Shown: positions 40,501 through 50,716 of the stretch, piece after piece | Layout: each line of letters opens with the position of its first letter | Position numbering within the stretch: position 1 is the first letter of the stretch | DNA from: Trichoplax sp. H2 | Taxonomy: Eukaryota; Placozoa; Uniplacotomia; Trichoplacea | Assembly: GCA_003344405.1 (NCBI GenBank) | Contig: NOWV01000031.1 | Span: 186,001-250,000 of the forward strand | Direction of reading: 5' to 3' | DNA: 64,000 nt | The notes under the pieces: model-generated | The model's database searches: none | Told to the model about the DNA's origin: nothing | What the model saw: only the letters and a program-made list of their open reading frames with translations | Program-made: the position numbers and the translations under genes

Positions 40501-41166
40501 GAATTTTCGGTAAGTTACATTTGCGTAGGATTTAACTCAACTCTTTACGCTTATATACGTATTTTAGTTTAGGAAAGTAGCTATTTTTCTTGTTACAACT
40601 GATACATATTTTAAATACAACCGAAAAAATCTAGAGTTACTTGGTAATTTATTTGTAATAGACTTTTATTTTAGCAGTCGCTAGTAATCTTACATTGTAA
40701 CAATGCAATTTTATTACGTTGAATAATTGAGTTATCATGTAAATCAGCTGAAATTATGCTATGTAAGGACTTTTGCTAATTTCTAGCATCGAAATATTAG
40801 TAAAATTGACGCAATTATCTTCACTAGATGTTTGATATGGGTCCTAGTCTGGCTTTAAAAATATTCTATGGCCAATTCTGCTATCCTACTGTACCTATAT
40901 CGGAGTCGAGTATCGCATGGTGCAATAACGAAAGGTACCTAGCCGTTTATAATTACCATGGTTTGCAACTCTATGATATACATCAGGAGACCTGGTGTTA
41001 TGCCATTGAAACGGATTACGTTAAAAAATATGCCAGAAATAGTAAAGACACTCCAAACTCTGATTATATTTACCTCAAGTTGAGCGATAGAAACATTCTA
41101 ATGTGTAGTCAATCGAGAAATTGCTACTTTATTAAGCTCATTTATTTTCATCAACGCAGATTTTGA
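13158..41166 (+). CDS. Giant CARD-(phase-1 exon array)-WH-HD2-WD40 gene, APAF1-like without a visible NB-ARC ATPase
   Basis: This is my overall model. Exon 1 encodes a CARD and ends in phase 1. It is followed by 60 exons, each beginning and ending in phase 1, then an APAF1-type winged helix, an HD2 helical region and a degenerate WD40 propeller, with the stop at 41164-41166. The summed coding length is 9,717 bases (3,238 residues), divisible by three, with no stop codon at any junction. In APAF1 relatives, CARD recruits a caspase, NB-ARC binds dATP/ATP and oligomerises, and WD40 senses a ligand. Here the nucleotide-binding part is not found between CARD and winged helix, and no N run interrupts that stretch. 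Alternative: two genes, a CARD/disordered gene followed by a truncated APAF-like gene. The phase-1 chain across the join favours one gene. Splice sites were read by eye; missing or extra exons are likely. Confidence 0.55.
13573..16233 (+). other. First intron, 2.66 kb, no NB-ARC exon seen
   Basis: I looked on the plus strand for a P-loop (Gly-rich then Gly-Lys-Ser/Thr) and for open phase-compatible exons, and found none. The only GGTAAAAC word is the exon 1 donor itself. This interval is where an APAF1-like gene should begin encoding its nucleotide-binding domain. Confidence 0.5.
16234..19901 (+). CDS. Array block 1: 13 phase 1-1 exons
   Basis: Exons read as 16234-16329, 16530-16613, 16832-16942, 17373-17432, 17505-17624, 17710-17838, 18109-18261, 18409-18471, 18641-18730, 18896-18979, 19060-19182, 19258-19365 and 19764-19901. 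Each is a multiple of three, starts two bases into a codon and ends with one base of the next, usually G before gta. Encoded peptides are short and polar, for example HDSSNPFTAKS-like Ser/Asn stretches, with no recognised domain and no hydrophobic core pattern. Introns run down to about 72 bases. Exon 18896 has an alternative in-frame acceptor at 18890, and exon 16832 has an earlier in-frame phase-1 donor after MQ. The encoded chain should be a flexible linker following the CARD. Confidence 0.6.
19988..23503 (+). CDS. Array block 2: 17 phase 1-1 exons
   Basis: Exons read as 19988-20050, 20151-20255, 20335-20439, 20553-20609, 20871-20930, 21004-21057, 21157-21327, 21409-21501, 21826-21867, 21970-22026, 22157-22219, 22504-22554, 22788-22856, 22955-23017, 23106-23144, 23223-23309 and 23420-23503. 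The smallest, 23106-23144, gives 13 residues. Peptides are acidic and Ser/Asn-rich (for example VSELSDAAAI-type ends), except 21004-21057, which is basic (KNLRKK). Exon 21157 holds a second in-frame phase-1 donor at 21248. The 24 bases 23250-23273 inside exon 23223 look like a GT..AG intron but are too short to splice and stay in frame. Confidence 0.55.
23649..23786 (+). repeat. Intronic minisatellite, 46-base unit, 3 copies
   Basis: Copies begin at 23649, 23695 and 23741, each starting (G/A)(G/A)TCTT and carrying AATAAG then TTTAGC/TTATGGC. The third copy is the most diverged. It lies in the intron between exons 23420-23503 and 23867-23962, and 46 is not a multiple of three. It shows that tandem duplication operates inside this gene. 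Confidence 0.7.
23867..27392 (+). CDS. Array block 3: 13 phase 1-1 exons
   Basis: Exons read as 23867-23962, 24034-24120, 24237-24287, 24702-24821, 24935-24967, 25061-25096, 25267-25365, 25575-25652, 25736-25783, 26604-26711, 26792-26905, 27017-27178 and 27276-27392. Exon 26604 is rich in Arg/Lys/Asn (QNRRNRITNLLSLRRKN) and could act as a nuclear-localisation or RNA-binding patch; this is inference. The 820-base gap 25784-26603 contains open frames near 25925-26120 without a usable donor in the right phase, so an exon may be missed or dead there. Exon 25267-25365 has weaker borders than the others. Confidence 0.5.
27523..28710 (+). CDS. Array exon 44: 1,188-base giant exon
   Basis: This exon is about ten times longer than its neighbours but obeys the same rule: acceptor ATGAGCAG|AA, donor ATACCG|gtaata, 396 codons, phase 1 at both ends. 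The product is hydrophilic, rich in Ser, Glu, Asp, Asn and Lys, with acidic clusters (YDDSSDSTISDIMDEMAE), Ser runs (SSDTASYEISTTSSC) and no recognised domain. It is predicted to be disordered, with many potential phosphorylation sites. An internal ATG close to the start is probably incidental. Confidence 0.7.
28838..34519 (+). CDS. Array block 4: 16 phase 1-1 exons up to the winged helix
   Basis: Exons read as 28838-28969, 29074-29103, 29174-29230, 29379-29453, 29528-29590, 29793-29915, 30315-30392, 30543-30617, 31453-31575, 31933-32013, 32536-32667, 33078-33137, 33572-33667, 33754-33903, 33986-34039 and 34418-34519. Exon 29074-29103 encodes only ten residues. Exon 29174 contains an earlier phase-1 donor after five codons, and exon 31453 one at 31527. 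Exon 33572 has an alternative acceptor nine bases later. The last exon ends TTTTCAG|gtcgag and joins in frame to the winged-helix exon, giving FSG then DTTTW. Peptides are polar, acidic and lysine-rich. No Walker B or sensor motif is visible. Confidence 0.55.
34624..34828 (+). CDS. APAF1-type winged-helix exon
   Basis: The acceptor TTTATAG|GA is in phase 1 and the donor GGGAG|gtgaga in phase 2. The peptide contains LSVFKSSANIPVSLISILW followed by a three-helix continuation ending in YHFVKYYWEDGR. This matches the winged-helix core of APAF1-like STAND proteins (aromatic, then IP, then hydrophobic helix and LW). In the family it packs on the nucleotide and keeps the protein closed. Here no nucleotide-binding domain precedes it, so its classical role is doubtful. 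The LHDL motif that normally follows is not seen. Confidence 0.7.
35248..35554 (+). CDS. APAF1-type HD2 helical exon
   Basis: The exon starts with the single base that completes Arg (GR|EFC) and ends ATG|gtaatt in phase 0. Key blocks are DDGYMYQHIIEHALTAKK and LLNDIKWISAKIKACGN followed by LLKDYAKC. They match the conserved HD2 arm that links winged helix and WD40 in APAF1-like proteins: DGY-x-x-QH, then LL-x-D-x-x-W-x-x-x-K, then DY. This is the strongest family signature in the gene. Confidence 0.85.
36081..36268 (+). CDS. HD2 continuation exon
   Basis: Acceptor TTTATTTCAG|CAATGG in phase 0, donor TTAAT|gtaagc in phase 2. It encodes WLELRDLCLFFRRHG and continues to NLIQFVLNHTSD. This matches the stretch before the propeller in APAF1-like proteins, where a single basic helix and a P-x-x-x-x-Q-x-x-x-N segment occur. 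Confidence 0.75.
36394..41166 (+). CDS. Degenerate WD40 propeller, 11 exons, 3' end of the gene
   Basis: Exons read as 36394-36541, 36641-36730, 37093-37254, 37510-37710, 38066-38398, 38632-38931, 39007-39195, 39387-39527, 40113-40301, 40390-40509 and 40828-41166 (stop). The first opens with NPVWLQCLALPTTLQG, like the linker to blade 1 of APAF1-type proteins. Several exons begin just before a WD-like dipeptide (VWCLNGD, AWQLES, VWKIDD), so an exon roughly equals a blade; SPNG and FHENGTKLITYS echo the F-SPDG-x-x-hh-(T/S) strand. All introns inside this part are phase 0. The propeller would bind a regulatory ligand. Blade number cannot be set by eye, because the repeats are badly eroded and exons could be missing in the longer introns. 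Confidence 0.65.
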
Positions 41167-41303
41167 GCTCATGCTTAGGTAATTAATGTTGAACATATTA
41201 TTCAGTCCGTTTCCTATACATTTGAGAAGGTAGTATCATTCGGGAACAGTTTGCTTATTATTTTTAACTTGATAATCTTCTAAACCAGTTGCATGGGCTG
41301 CAA

Positions 41304-41309
41304 AATAAA
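41304..41309 (+). terminator. Candidate polyadenylation signal of the CARD/WD40 gene
   Basis: AATAAA lies about 140 bases after the stop codon. Position fits, but chance occurrence is likely in this composition. Confidence 0.4.
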
Positions 41310-43098
41310 TGTATCAGATATAAATGCCTAACTGTCAATATTTATAGCTGGTAACTGTTTATATTTGATAATGTTTAAAACTAATGTAAATAATCAATAC
41401 TGATTAATACTATGGAATTACTCATTTATCTAATTTTAGCAGTAAGTACAAAAATAGCTCCGTAATTTTGAATTAAAATAGATTTCCGAAAATGTGATGA
41501 ACGAATATACTTGTGTGTTATCGAAATATGTATATCATATTATTGTCTCAAAATAACTTTAAATTTCATGTAACAATTTTCCTTTGCTGCGATTAAAATA
41601 TTTCTCGTGTTATTTATTACTCTAATATTACAGGTTTAGAATTATTCAAATCCGTAAAATATAGTATCTAGCCCTTTACATTTAAAATATGATAATATGA
41701 ACAATATTATAATTATTAAACTTTAAATCGCTCAAAATTTCGACTATACTAACTAGGACGTAAATAAACGTAGGTTTATATTTCTTTCGGAAATCCTCTT
41801 TGTTCATTTTTACACTGTTTGATCTCTGATTCGTAAGTTCATTTTTTATCTTTGACAGTCTGACATTTCAAGGCTGCAATAATAATAAATAACACAAGCT
41901 ATTTTCGGCTAACTTGTAGTTTAATGAACACCAAATTATATTTCGAACTCTATAATGCAGACAGCTAGTTAGAAGTTTTTCTTTTGCGTTATACAATGAA
42001 CTATCACATAATCTATTACCTTTAACTGTTTATGACGAGCTTAGGGAGTTAAAAAACTAATAAAACTTCTACTATACCAAAACATAGTTGGTTGAATAAG
42101 TAGTGTGTTGGCTAATGATGTGGTTTCTTTTGCGCTATACGATGGACTACCTTTTCATTTGCTAAATTCAGCTGTTTATTTCAATCTCAAATAGTAGCAA
42201 AAAACAATAATATCTTTACTGTACTAAAAATATTGTTGGTTAGATAAGCAATTTGATTACTGCGGATATTCTTTAAAGTTCTGATTTTTTTGTTATAACC
42301 AAAGGTTTAATTTTCACGGTATACTTACGAATATTAAGGTAAACTGAAGAATCCCAGCATACTGAACACGATTATTTTTCTATTAAAGTCATTTTCCTAT
42401 TCATCTTCATTCGTATAAACGTGAACCCATCAGCAGTAGAATTTGAAAATCTTTGCCCTATAGGTTTTAGTTTAATACATTATTTATTTCCTAGATGTAA
42501 TACAGTAATGCTACAAATATCGAAAAGTAGAGATGTTTTAAAGGTTACAAAAGTGAAAAGCTAAATGCTTAACTATATAATTTATTAGTCTTGTCTACAT
42601 GTTAATTATTTTATGCTATTACTCAGTAAACATAAGATACTAAATAGGAGTTTAGCCTCACATGTGAATAGGTTCAACATGTTCTGATCATTTATCTTTC
42701 ATATACATCTATGACAAGACAGTAAAAATTATATAAAATAAAACTACTTTAAAGCACTTGATGATGAGAAATTATTACAGAACCAGTACAGCATTTAGTT
42801 GGCTCTAAATCAACCGATAACAGTAATTAGTTTCTTGATGTTTTTGAATTGTTATAGTATTAGTATTGCTCTAGGATTAATTAGCTGAAGTTACTAATTG
42901 CAACAGTGATATTTGCATCCTTTACTCAAGCATTTCCAATGAATTTATACTAATTAATGAGTTAAAATAAAATATAAAGTAATCAATTAAGATTGGTTTT
43001 AGTCACTTCTTAAACATCCTTAAATTAGCGTAAATTTTGGATATTTGTATGCTCGAATGTTAACTTAATTTGAGATATATATATAGATAATGTTCACA
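41310..43098. other. Gene-less intergenic stretch
   Basis: No supportable exon on either strand. It separates two genes that converge 3' end to 3' end. Confidence 0.55.
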
Positions 43099-43104
43099 TT
43101 TATT
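43099..43104 (-). terminator. Candidate polyadenylation signal of the zinc-ribbon gene
   Basis: TTTATT on the plus strand reads AATAAA on the minus strand, about 130 bases beyond the minus-strand stop at 43235. Confidence 0.35.
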
Positions 43105-43234
43105 ATTTTTACCTATGCACTCTGATTTTATTACGCTTTCAAAGCAACGTAGGAACAACGAATTCCTATCATTTCTTGTGAAAAATATATAAATACAATC
43201 ACTTAAACGCCCAACAAACTATCATATTTAATCC

Positions 43235-45680
43235 CTAGTATTGTTGAGAATATTGATCTGAGACAGGCTGATCATCTAGAGCACCAACTAATAATGCACC
43301 CACATTACAAGGCTCACCTATTAAGGAAAGAAGATGCAGAAATTTAGGATCAAGGAAAGAGAATCTAGAATCAGAATATCGAAAATCAGAATTTGTCTAC
43401 GACAATCATCTCATATTACCTGTACCTACCTAATGTCGATATCTCATCTCCTAAAGACTCCAAGATCGGATTTTTACCGTTCATGCTTTGATTACTTCTG
43501 CTACTTGATCTTACTGAATACCAATTGGAAAAGACAAATAGTCAAATTTTAGATATTTCTTCAAAACTAATTGTTGATGCTGATCTAGCAGCACCTTTTT
43601 CAATAAAGGTAATAAGTTCAGAAGTTCCAACATTACTACTGGTAGAAAATAACTAAGTTACCTGTAGAATTTCTACCGCTCTCTGTATGAGAATTGTCCA
43701 CCACTGATATACTACTTGTACCTATAGAATATAAGAACGCATCATGATAGAGGATAAAAGTCAATAAAATGAAAGTTGGATTAAATGAGCGATTTCATGA
43801 CCTCGTTGTTGATGACATGATACTGTATAATTAAATCAGAGACTTTATCTGTATTCATATTGCAAATTCCTCTTAACAATCACTAACTTCATGTAGTTAG
43901 CTAAATAATAAACATCTACCACACATCATACAACACTGAATAACTTTTACTCGAGATATAAACAGAACTAAATACTATTCCATGCAAACAGCGCTTAGTA
44001 AACGCCACAAATTATAAAGTTCCGAATTGATTTTCGCATCAAAATACAAAATGTAATTGAGTACTATATTTATATAAGCACATCTGTAATATTCAATTTT
44101 TAAATTTAATGTCATTGTAGCCTTAAATGCTCTTATAGATGAGAGGAGTGAGAGCTAATAATAATTATTGACTATAATAACTTGCCCACAAAAAAATTAA
44201 AGCCGAACTTAACACAAAGATCTATAGCTTCCAATATTGGTGATAGTAATGTATCAGATTGAAAATGTGTAGTGAGGCTAATGCTAGCGAGAATACATTC
44301 GGAAAATTCAGCGTAAAGATTTGAACGAATCTAAGCATCCATTGAATTCTGAACTATCTTTTATTAATAAATTGTTAAAGTCTATCTAATTCAATTGCCA
44401 TCATATCGATATTAAGTTTATAAGTTACGAAATGATTATAAAAATCTCAGAAATAGCAAAATTCTTACATTTGGACTAATTACCTTCTGTTGAGCTTTGC
44501 TCTTCTCGTACAGATTGATTACGTTGCGTTGGACGTGAATTAACATCACATTGTGCGTCTAAGTAAATAGGTAAACCGAAAAAGATATACAGAGAAACTG
44601 TAACATAATTCATAATGAGTCATATTTATACTTGCAGACGCAGCACGATGACACATTTTCTCTACCAAATTCGTTTTTGATGTAGGGTTTGAGTTAAAAG
44701 CATTTTATCATTGGAAATTATTTTACATTAGTATGCCTATCTCATAAAATATACTGGCTATGGATACTTCAGAATATTGAGTTATATATCAGAATATCTG
44801 TGTTATTCACATATCTCTTATACTATTGTATTAACCTTACTTTAATGTAAAGTACTGTTTGGAGATGGCAAAGTGCATCGAGTGAGAAATCAAACTAATG
44901 GTGAACAGTAAGCGCAAATCGAATCGTACATGGTATCCTTCATTAAAACACCTCATTATAGGATTAGGTTTAATTTCTAAAGCTTTCAAAAAACTTGTAT
45001 CCTAATCTATCATGAAGGTTTGGCAAATGTAAGACTGAGAGATAAATTTATGGTTGATTATACATTCTCAAATTTCAGTAGACTGGAAATTCTCCAATTT
45101 TGACAGTACCTTCAAAGCTTGATTCATCGCTACATTCGGATTCAGAATCCGACTTTTCGGCCCATCGCTCAATATCGGAGGTTTTTGCTACTAGAAAGGT
45201 AATCCGTGTCCATCGTTTGCCAGTGTTTTGCTTGTAATCTTTTAATACAAATTCTTCCTCTGATCCTGGTTTCGTGGTGATTTCATTAAAGTCAGGGTAA
45301 AGTAAAGCGTATTCACAAGAATCGTCAAAATCACTATCTTTGGAAGTAATGTCTTTTAGAGCTCTCTCTAATATCATGTCTTTACTACTTGATGGCAAAA
45401 GTTTCACTTGTCTTGTTTTGCCCTTGATCTTTTTGAATTCATAGTTACTATCAAGAATAGCCTGACCAATATTAATTGTCACCTCTCTCTCTCCTTGCAA
45501 CTTACATCTTTTAGCTTGTATTCCCGATGATGATTGTTCTACAGACTCAATTTCATCGTCTGCATTTAGTATTGAGACTCTTGACAATGACTTATTCCCT
45601 TTTCTACGCAATAGAACTCCACAATTGAAGCAGAAATTATGAAGTTCGCTTACAACGGATCGACAACTAGCACACAACAT
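43235..45680 (-). CDS. Zinc-ribbon protein with a phase-1 exon tail
   Basis: Minus-strand exons read as 45110-45680 (first), 44484-44558, 43662-43721, 43430-43513 and 43235-43317 (stop). Their sum is 873 bases (290 residues), with every intron in phase 1 and no junction stop. The product starts MLCASCRSVVSELHNFCFNC, a double CxxC zinc ribbon at residues 3-21, then a charged Ser/Glu/Lys-rich region with an acidic end (SDSESECSDESS). Later exons encode polar peptides and the end DQYSQQY. The ATG at 45680 was chosen because the ribbon starts directly after it. Alternative: exon 1 may read through its donor to a stop at 45075, giving a single-exon 201-residue protein. The gene resembles the neighbouring array gene in exon style, but I do not recognise its family and give no function. 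Confidence 0.5.
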
Positions 45681-48335
45681 GCTTTCGCTACAAGATGCGT
45701 CTAATAACGAATAGAAACTAGCATAAGGGTGCAAGAGGAAATATATAGTAAATTTATGTAATAAGCTATTTAACTTTGCTCCCAATGTTGCTTGATTCCC
45801 GATTAACTTGAGAAATATTTTATTTCCAATGGTTAATTTCATATAATTAATAAGATGGTGGCGCGCTAACAAAATTCACTTTGATCGAAACGCTTGTAAT
45901 TTAAAGAATTAAAAATAGATAGATTGGCAATACTGTAGCCCTGATATTTTTCAGTAATTAAACGATGAATTCCAATAGTATATGATACAATGCTATAGAT
46001 ATGACGGCGATGAGAAATTATGATACGCAAGTACGTCTCGCGTTTATAATTGTGGGGCAATAATTCACTTTACTGGCTAGCATGCAATCATCCCTACCTA
46101 CCTACGGTAGTACCTTATGTTTAAAAGATCATGTGCACAGATTAACTATAAATCACACTTTGCTGTACACCATCGCGTGTTTGTGCCATACTTTATGGTA
46201 CACTGTACACCTTAATGTGGCAGAAATTTTCAAACACAAGACACACTGCACGGGAGCATTTGATTCTAACTAATCCAGTCTGGAGAACAGTAATGATCAT
46301 CTTATCCAAAATAGGGCGGAATAAAAAATGCCTTTACAATATTAGCAAGGGTGTAGGGCGGCATAGAGAAAATCATTGAACTAAATTATTCATTAATTTT
46401 AATTTGGAGATCTCAACTATTGCTCCATTGCCCATCTATTACTAATACTGTACACAAGAATTGGCACCTCCGCCAAAACGATTGATCGGACTGCGTTCCA
46501 TAATTTTGACTTTAAAACTAGAAGACTGTAATGTCCCAATATAAATTAAATCAGAAATTCTTTTCAAAATTAATTAATTAAATTGGCAAAGTTACTCAGT
46601 AGAACAATGTCTCACTTAGAAACTGTGCAATAGTATATCATGCATTGGTCGGAAATAGGTTCTCGTGCCGTATATAGTTGATGGCAATATGTAATCTGAT
46701 CTCTAAGAAAAATTCGTTCAATCTTTGCTACGCTACTTGATCACGATTTCGAGAATTTTGTAACGTAGGAATTAACCTCCAAATAGAAACCATTTTTTAA
46801 ATTCAACAATAAGTTACTAGGGTAACTTGGATGATGAACATTGGTCAAATTACAAAATCATAAAGTCTGGTATGAAGTATCCAATACCATCACCATGCAC
46901 AGTCTTACAGTCTTTTTAGTAGCATGACGACGTTTCCATGCTAAAGCTAAATTACGAACATAGCACATGAACGGTTAGATGATCTATTAAATAGTGCAGA
47001 TTAGAAAAACTTTCTGGGAAACAAGTAGTTTGTAGCTGAATAATTGTGATGAGAACTATTTTCATAGGCGCACGGAACTGCTACAGAAGCCAAGTATCAT
47101 CCAATGAAAGCTTTCAATGCACACTAAATGCAATTGCAGACTGTTTATTATTGAAAACCTTGAATTTGCAGAATAGCGAATCTGCAATCCTCTAATCAGT
47201 AGTACACAAGAAACAATGCTTAGAACTTTTGATTATCGAGTTCTACGATATCGCAATATTAGAATGGCGACTTTATTATTACAAAGAGGCATCACAGATC
47301 GACCGCTTACGAAGAAGCAAACGTTTTTAAATTGAATCTTGGAATAATTTAGTTAATAAATAATCCTTTTTACTAGTTAAATAGGATTAACAAGATACGG
47401 ATTTTGGTATTTGTTGCTAAAGTTTGCATATATCTTAGCGAGTACTTTAACTGTTAGCGTTTGATTTTAGCTTACATTATTTTCACGAAACCTTCCAACT
47501 CATAGTAACCGTAGAACAAATCGCAAGATCAGTCATGAACTAGCTAGAGAAGATAGAAATATCAAACTGTCACACTTGTGAAACTAAAACAATACCGTAC
47601 TAATCTAATATAAGAAAGATTAGCCACGCCATTAAAAATTGTCGGTTAAACTTGTTCCGTCTTGCCAATTAGTAATTGATGATGATGGGAAATTGATAAA
47701 AACAAGATGCTAATCGATATCTACTAGCCTACGTCTGTGGCAAGATGTAAAATTTTTGAACGACAAACACCTATATTCATTCAATATTTTCAACCTGTCA
47801 TATTCTTTTACAGTACTTATTGTTTAGCTGGAAGATGCAAATCAACTAATGCATTAATCAAATGTTATCAAAGACTAGTTGTAGATAGTTTGTCAACCAC
47901 CGACACTGGATCATCTAGGCCTCATGTAATAAATGTAACTTTGACACGTAGAATCTGCATCATCTATTATTACATCAAGAAAAAATTAGAATTAAAGATT
48001 GCTTTGTAGAATGGACCCGTATCAATGTCTCATCGTTTAAGTCAAGAATTCGATTAAGCGCTGTAAGAGGTGGAAATTCGCTAAGGGATTACGGCTCGTC
48101 CATTCTATTTATCTCGAACAAGTAATTTACAAACTACCGAAGGCAATTTACTGAAAGCGCTGATTTGTAATATTAGTTTATTAATGTATATTCTTAACAT
48201 CATAATACAGTATATCCCATACAGGCAATGTTTTAGTGTCACCATATGAATACAGTAATGGATTTCTAGTTCTAGAGGCCATGATGAGGTTAATCTTCCA
48301 AACCCTGTAGAATTTTTCAATCACGATAAATCGTA
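45681..48335. other. Gene-less stretch
   Basis: Open frames on both strands are short and show neither domain nor consistent splice borders. An open frame at 47737-48009 has a Ser/Thr-rich part (DSLSTTDTGSS) but lacks borders in a consistent phase. The part around 46140-46230 carries several TGTACA-type words, like the right end of the window. Confidence 0.45.
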
Positions 48336-48475
48336 TCAAACTATGTTTAGAGTATCAGGACCAAAGCGTAAAGTTTGGACCTGAGCACTAATTGAGCGTT
48401 TTGGCTGGTAAAATGCTTCGATCTCGACAACTGAACTTGCAACTAAGGAGTGAGTCTCTTCATAATTTCCTTCAG
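48336..48475 (-). CDS. Possible orphan terminal exon
   Basis: On the minus strand an acceptor (TATAAGATAG|CT, phase 1) opens a 46-codon frame ending in a stop. It encodes EGNYEETHSLVASSVVE and later RFGPDTLNIV. No upstream partner exon was found. It could be the 3' end of a gene with long introns or a relic. Low confidence. Confidence 0.25.
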
Positions 48476-50716
48476 CTATCTTATAATTGAAGATACGGCA
48501 AATCGCAGTAGTAATAATAGTATACAAAAATGCGTTTGTATTGTAGAGAGGTAATAAAGATTGCAATTACAGTAACACCTTTGTCACCGTAAGCTTTTAG
48601 ATGTTGTAATTTGCTGTAGGGCATTAGTGTTTAATGACGATCGCAAAAACAATGGCGATTAATGAATGCATTAAGCCAACAAGATATAATACTTTTATAA
48701 CATAAACTATTAAATATATCTAGGTGAATCTAGTAGTTCATACCTATTACCCCCTTCAAAATACTTGGTAATTTTGTTTATTGCATGTTTTATTGTGCTT
48801 ACAAGGGGAAATCTCTTTATTCATCGTTTCACAAAAAGTCATAGATTAAGTTCATGGCGAAGGGCTGCCGAAATGCATATGAATCATGTAACAACAATAC
48901 TAAACGGTAAAGCATGTAGCGGCCAATATTGCAAGTTGATCAAAGTAATAGTTAAGCCATTACTTTACTCTAGCAACTCTCATATATTATAGCCATCTTA
49001 CTCTTGTGATCGTTACAAATACTTCACAGCATGAACTCACCTTTATCCCTAACCTTAAAATTTCACAGAATGATTTCCATTACGAATTCACCGGAGATTA
49101 TTTCTCCAAAATTAATTAGTTTAAAAGATACATAAAGCTGCGTCTCATTTTTGACTTTGTAGAGAATAAGCTGTTCATGGCTATTACTTATGATGTAAAT
49201 AATTGAATTGCCTTTGAACTTAATCAATCATTCAAAGCTTATCGACTTCGGCTAGTTGTCATATTATTAGAATGTTTAACAGCCAGTATGAGTTCATTGA
49301 CTTTTCCAATTTAAAATCCGAGAAAAATTCCCTAATAAATTAAACTAAATTAATCCATCATTACGTCTATGGTCTCGCAATTCCTACTATCTCATTCCCA
49401 TTCTTAATCAAACACATTAATATTTTTTAAAACGTTATTTTAACTTTCTTAAATAATTCTTTAGACATAAATACGACGATTGTCTTAAATTTTGTAATGT
49501 TAATTACAGTAGTATTAACGGAAGTTGATGCTGCAATACAGTGTCGAGAAAAGAAAGTATTTTTGGGATAGATATTATTTCTAGTGAACTAATAAGATAA
49601 GTTCATGCCCTTTTCACTTTAGAGAAACTCAATAACTACAAGTCTACGTAATTATCGTATTAGAAAATTGCTAAACCAGCAGCTAGTATTATGCACTTTG
49701 ATACAGCATGAAACATTCACGTACTGTCACGGCATACTTCTACCAATTTCATTAAATTAATACGCTTCTCCATACATAAAATGATTACAGTATATTCGTA
49801 TAGTTTGATATTTTTTCCGTATTGATTAGTATAGTATGGAAATAAAAATGTCAATGTACTAATAACTAAAACATGGAAATGATTTCTCCCTTACATTTTT
49901 TATAATATAGCGATGTTATGATCTGTAATTCTAAATTCTACTGAATATACATATTAAGGCATTTATCTACTACATTATTAAAGATAGCTTAAAATAGAGT
50001 GATCGCGATAAAGTAATTTGTCAGCAATGCTATTTATTTGGTTTATTAGGACTGTCATAATTATTCAGCACGTGATGTACAGAAAAATATAACAGCACAT
50101 TTCATCGACTAATTCAGATAATTGGATTATAATTAAAAATAATTTATACGCAGAGCACAAATTAAATTTACCAACACATATGTAATAGAACTAATCTTAT
50201 TATTGCCTATCAATGCTACATTCATTCAATCAGTTACACTATTTTCCCCTTTAGATTAGCATCGATTGAAATGGTACAAGTAGCTTAGAATCCATTTAAT
50301 TAATGGACATTATTTATGGCATTATGAAACAGCAAGAAATTTATAGCGTATAATTAATTAACTTCAATTTACAGAAATTCTATAACATACCTGTACCGAA
50401 TAACATCTGCTTATATAATTTAGGAGTAATTTATATATTTATATCAATGATATAGATTAAAATATTCAGATCTGTTTTCCTTTCTAGTTTCTATTACCTC
50501 TATTTCAATAGGTACTCTATTTCTAAATTCTTTCTTTACTTCATTATAACAGTTTAGCTTATATATCAACTATAGCTTATAATGATAATGTAGCCGATCA
50601 TACAGCAAATACACAAAGTAACATTAAGTGTTTGTCATGAATGAATGGCTAAATTAAATTTCTAGGCATTTGCAAATAATCGATTTAACGTCTATTCCAA
50701 TAAGGACCAATCGATT
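48476..50716. other. Gene-less stretch
   Basis: Nothing supportable seen. The right end should contain the 3' UTR of the minus-strand TPR gene, but I could not pick a clear polyadenylation signal. Confidence 0.5.

Noticed and set aside
46082-46273. 63-codon plus-strand open frame rich in His, Thr and Leu
   Set aside because: It looks like translated repeat-like DNA with TGTACA words and has no start context, domain or partner exon.
47737-48009. 90-codon plus-strand open frame with a Ser/Thr-rich part
   Set aside because: Splice borders do not share a phase, composition is mixed and no domain is visible.
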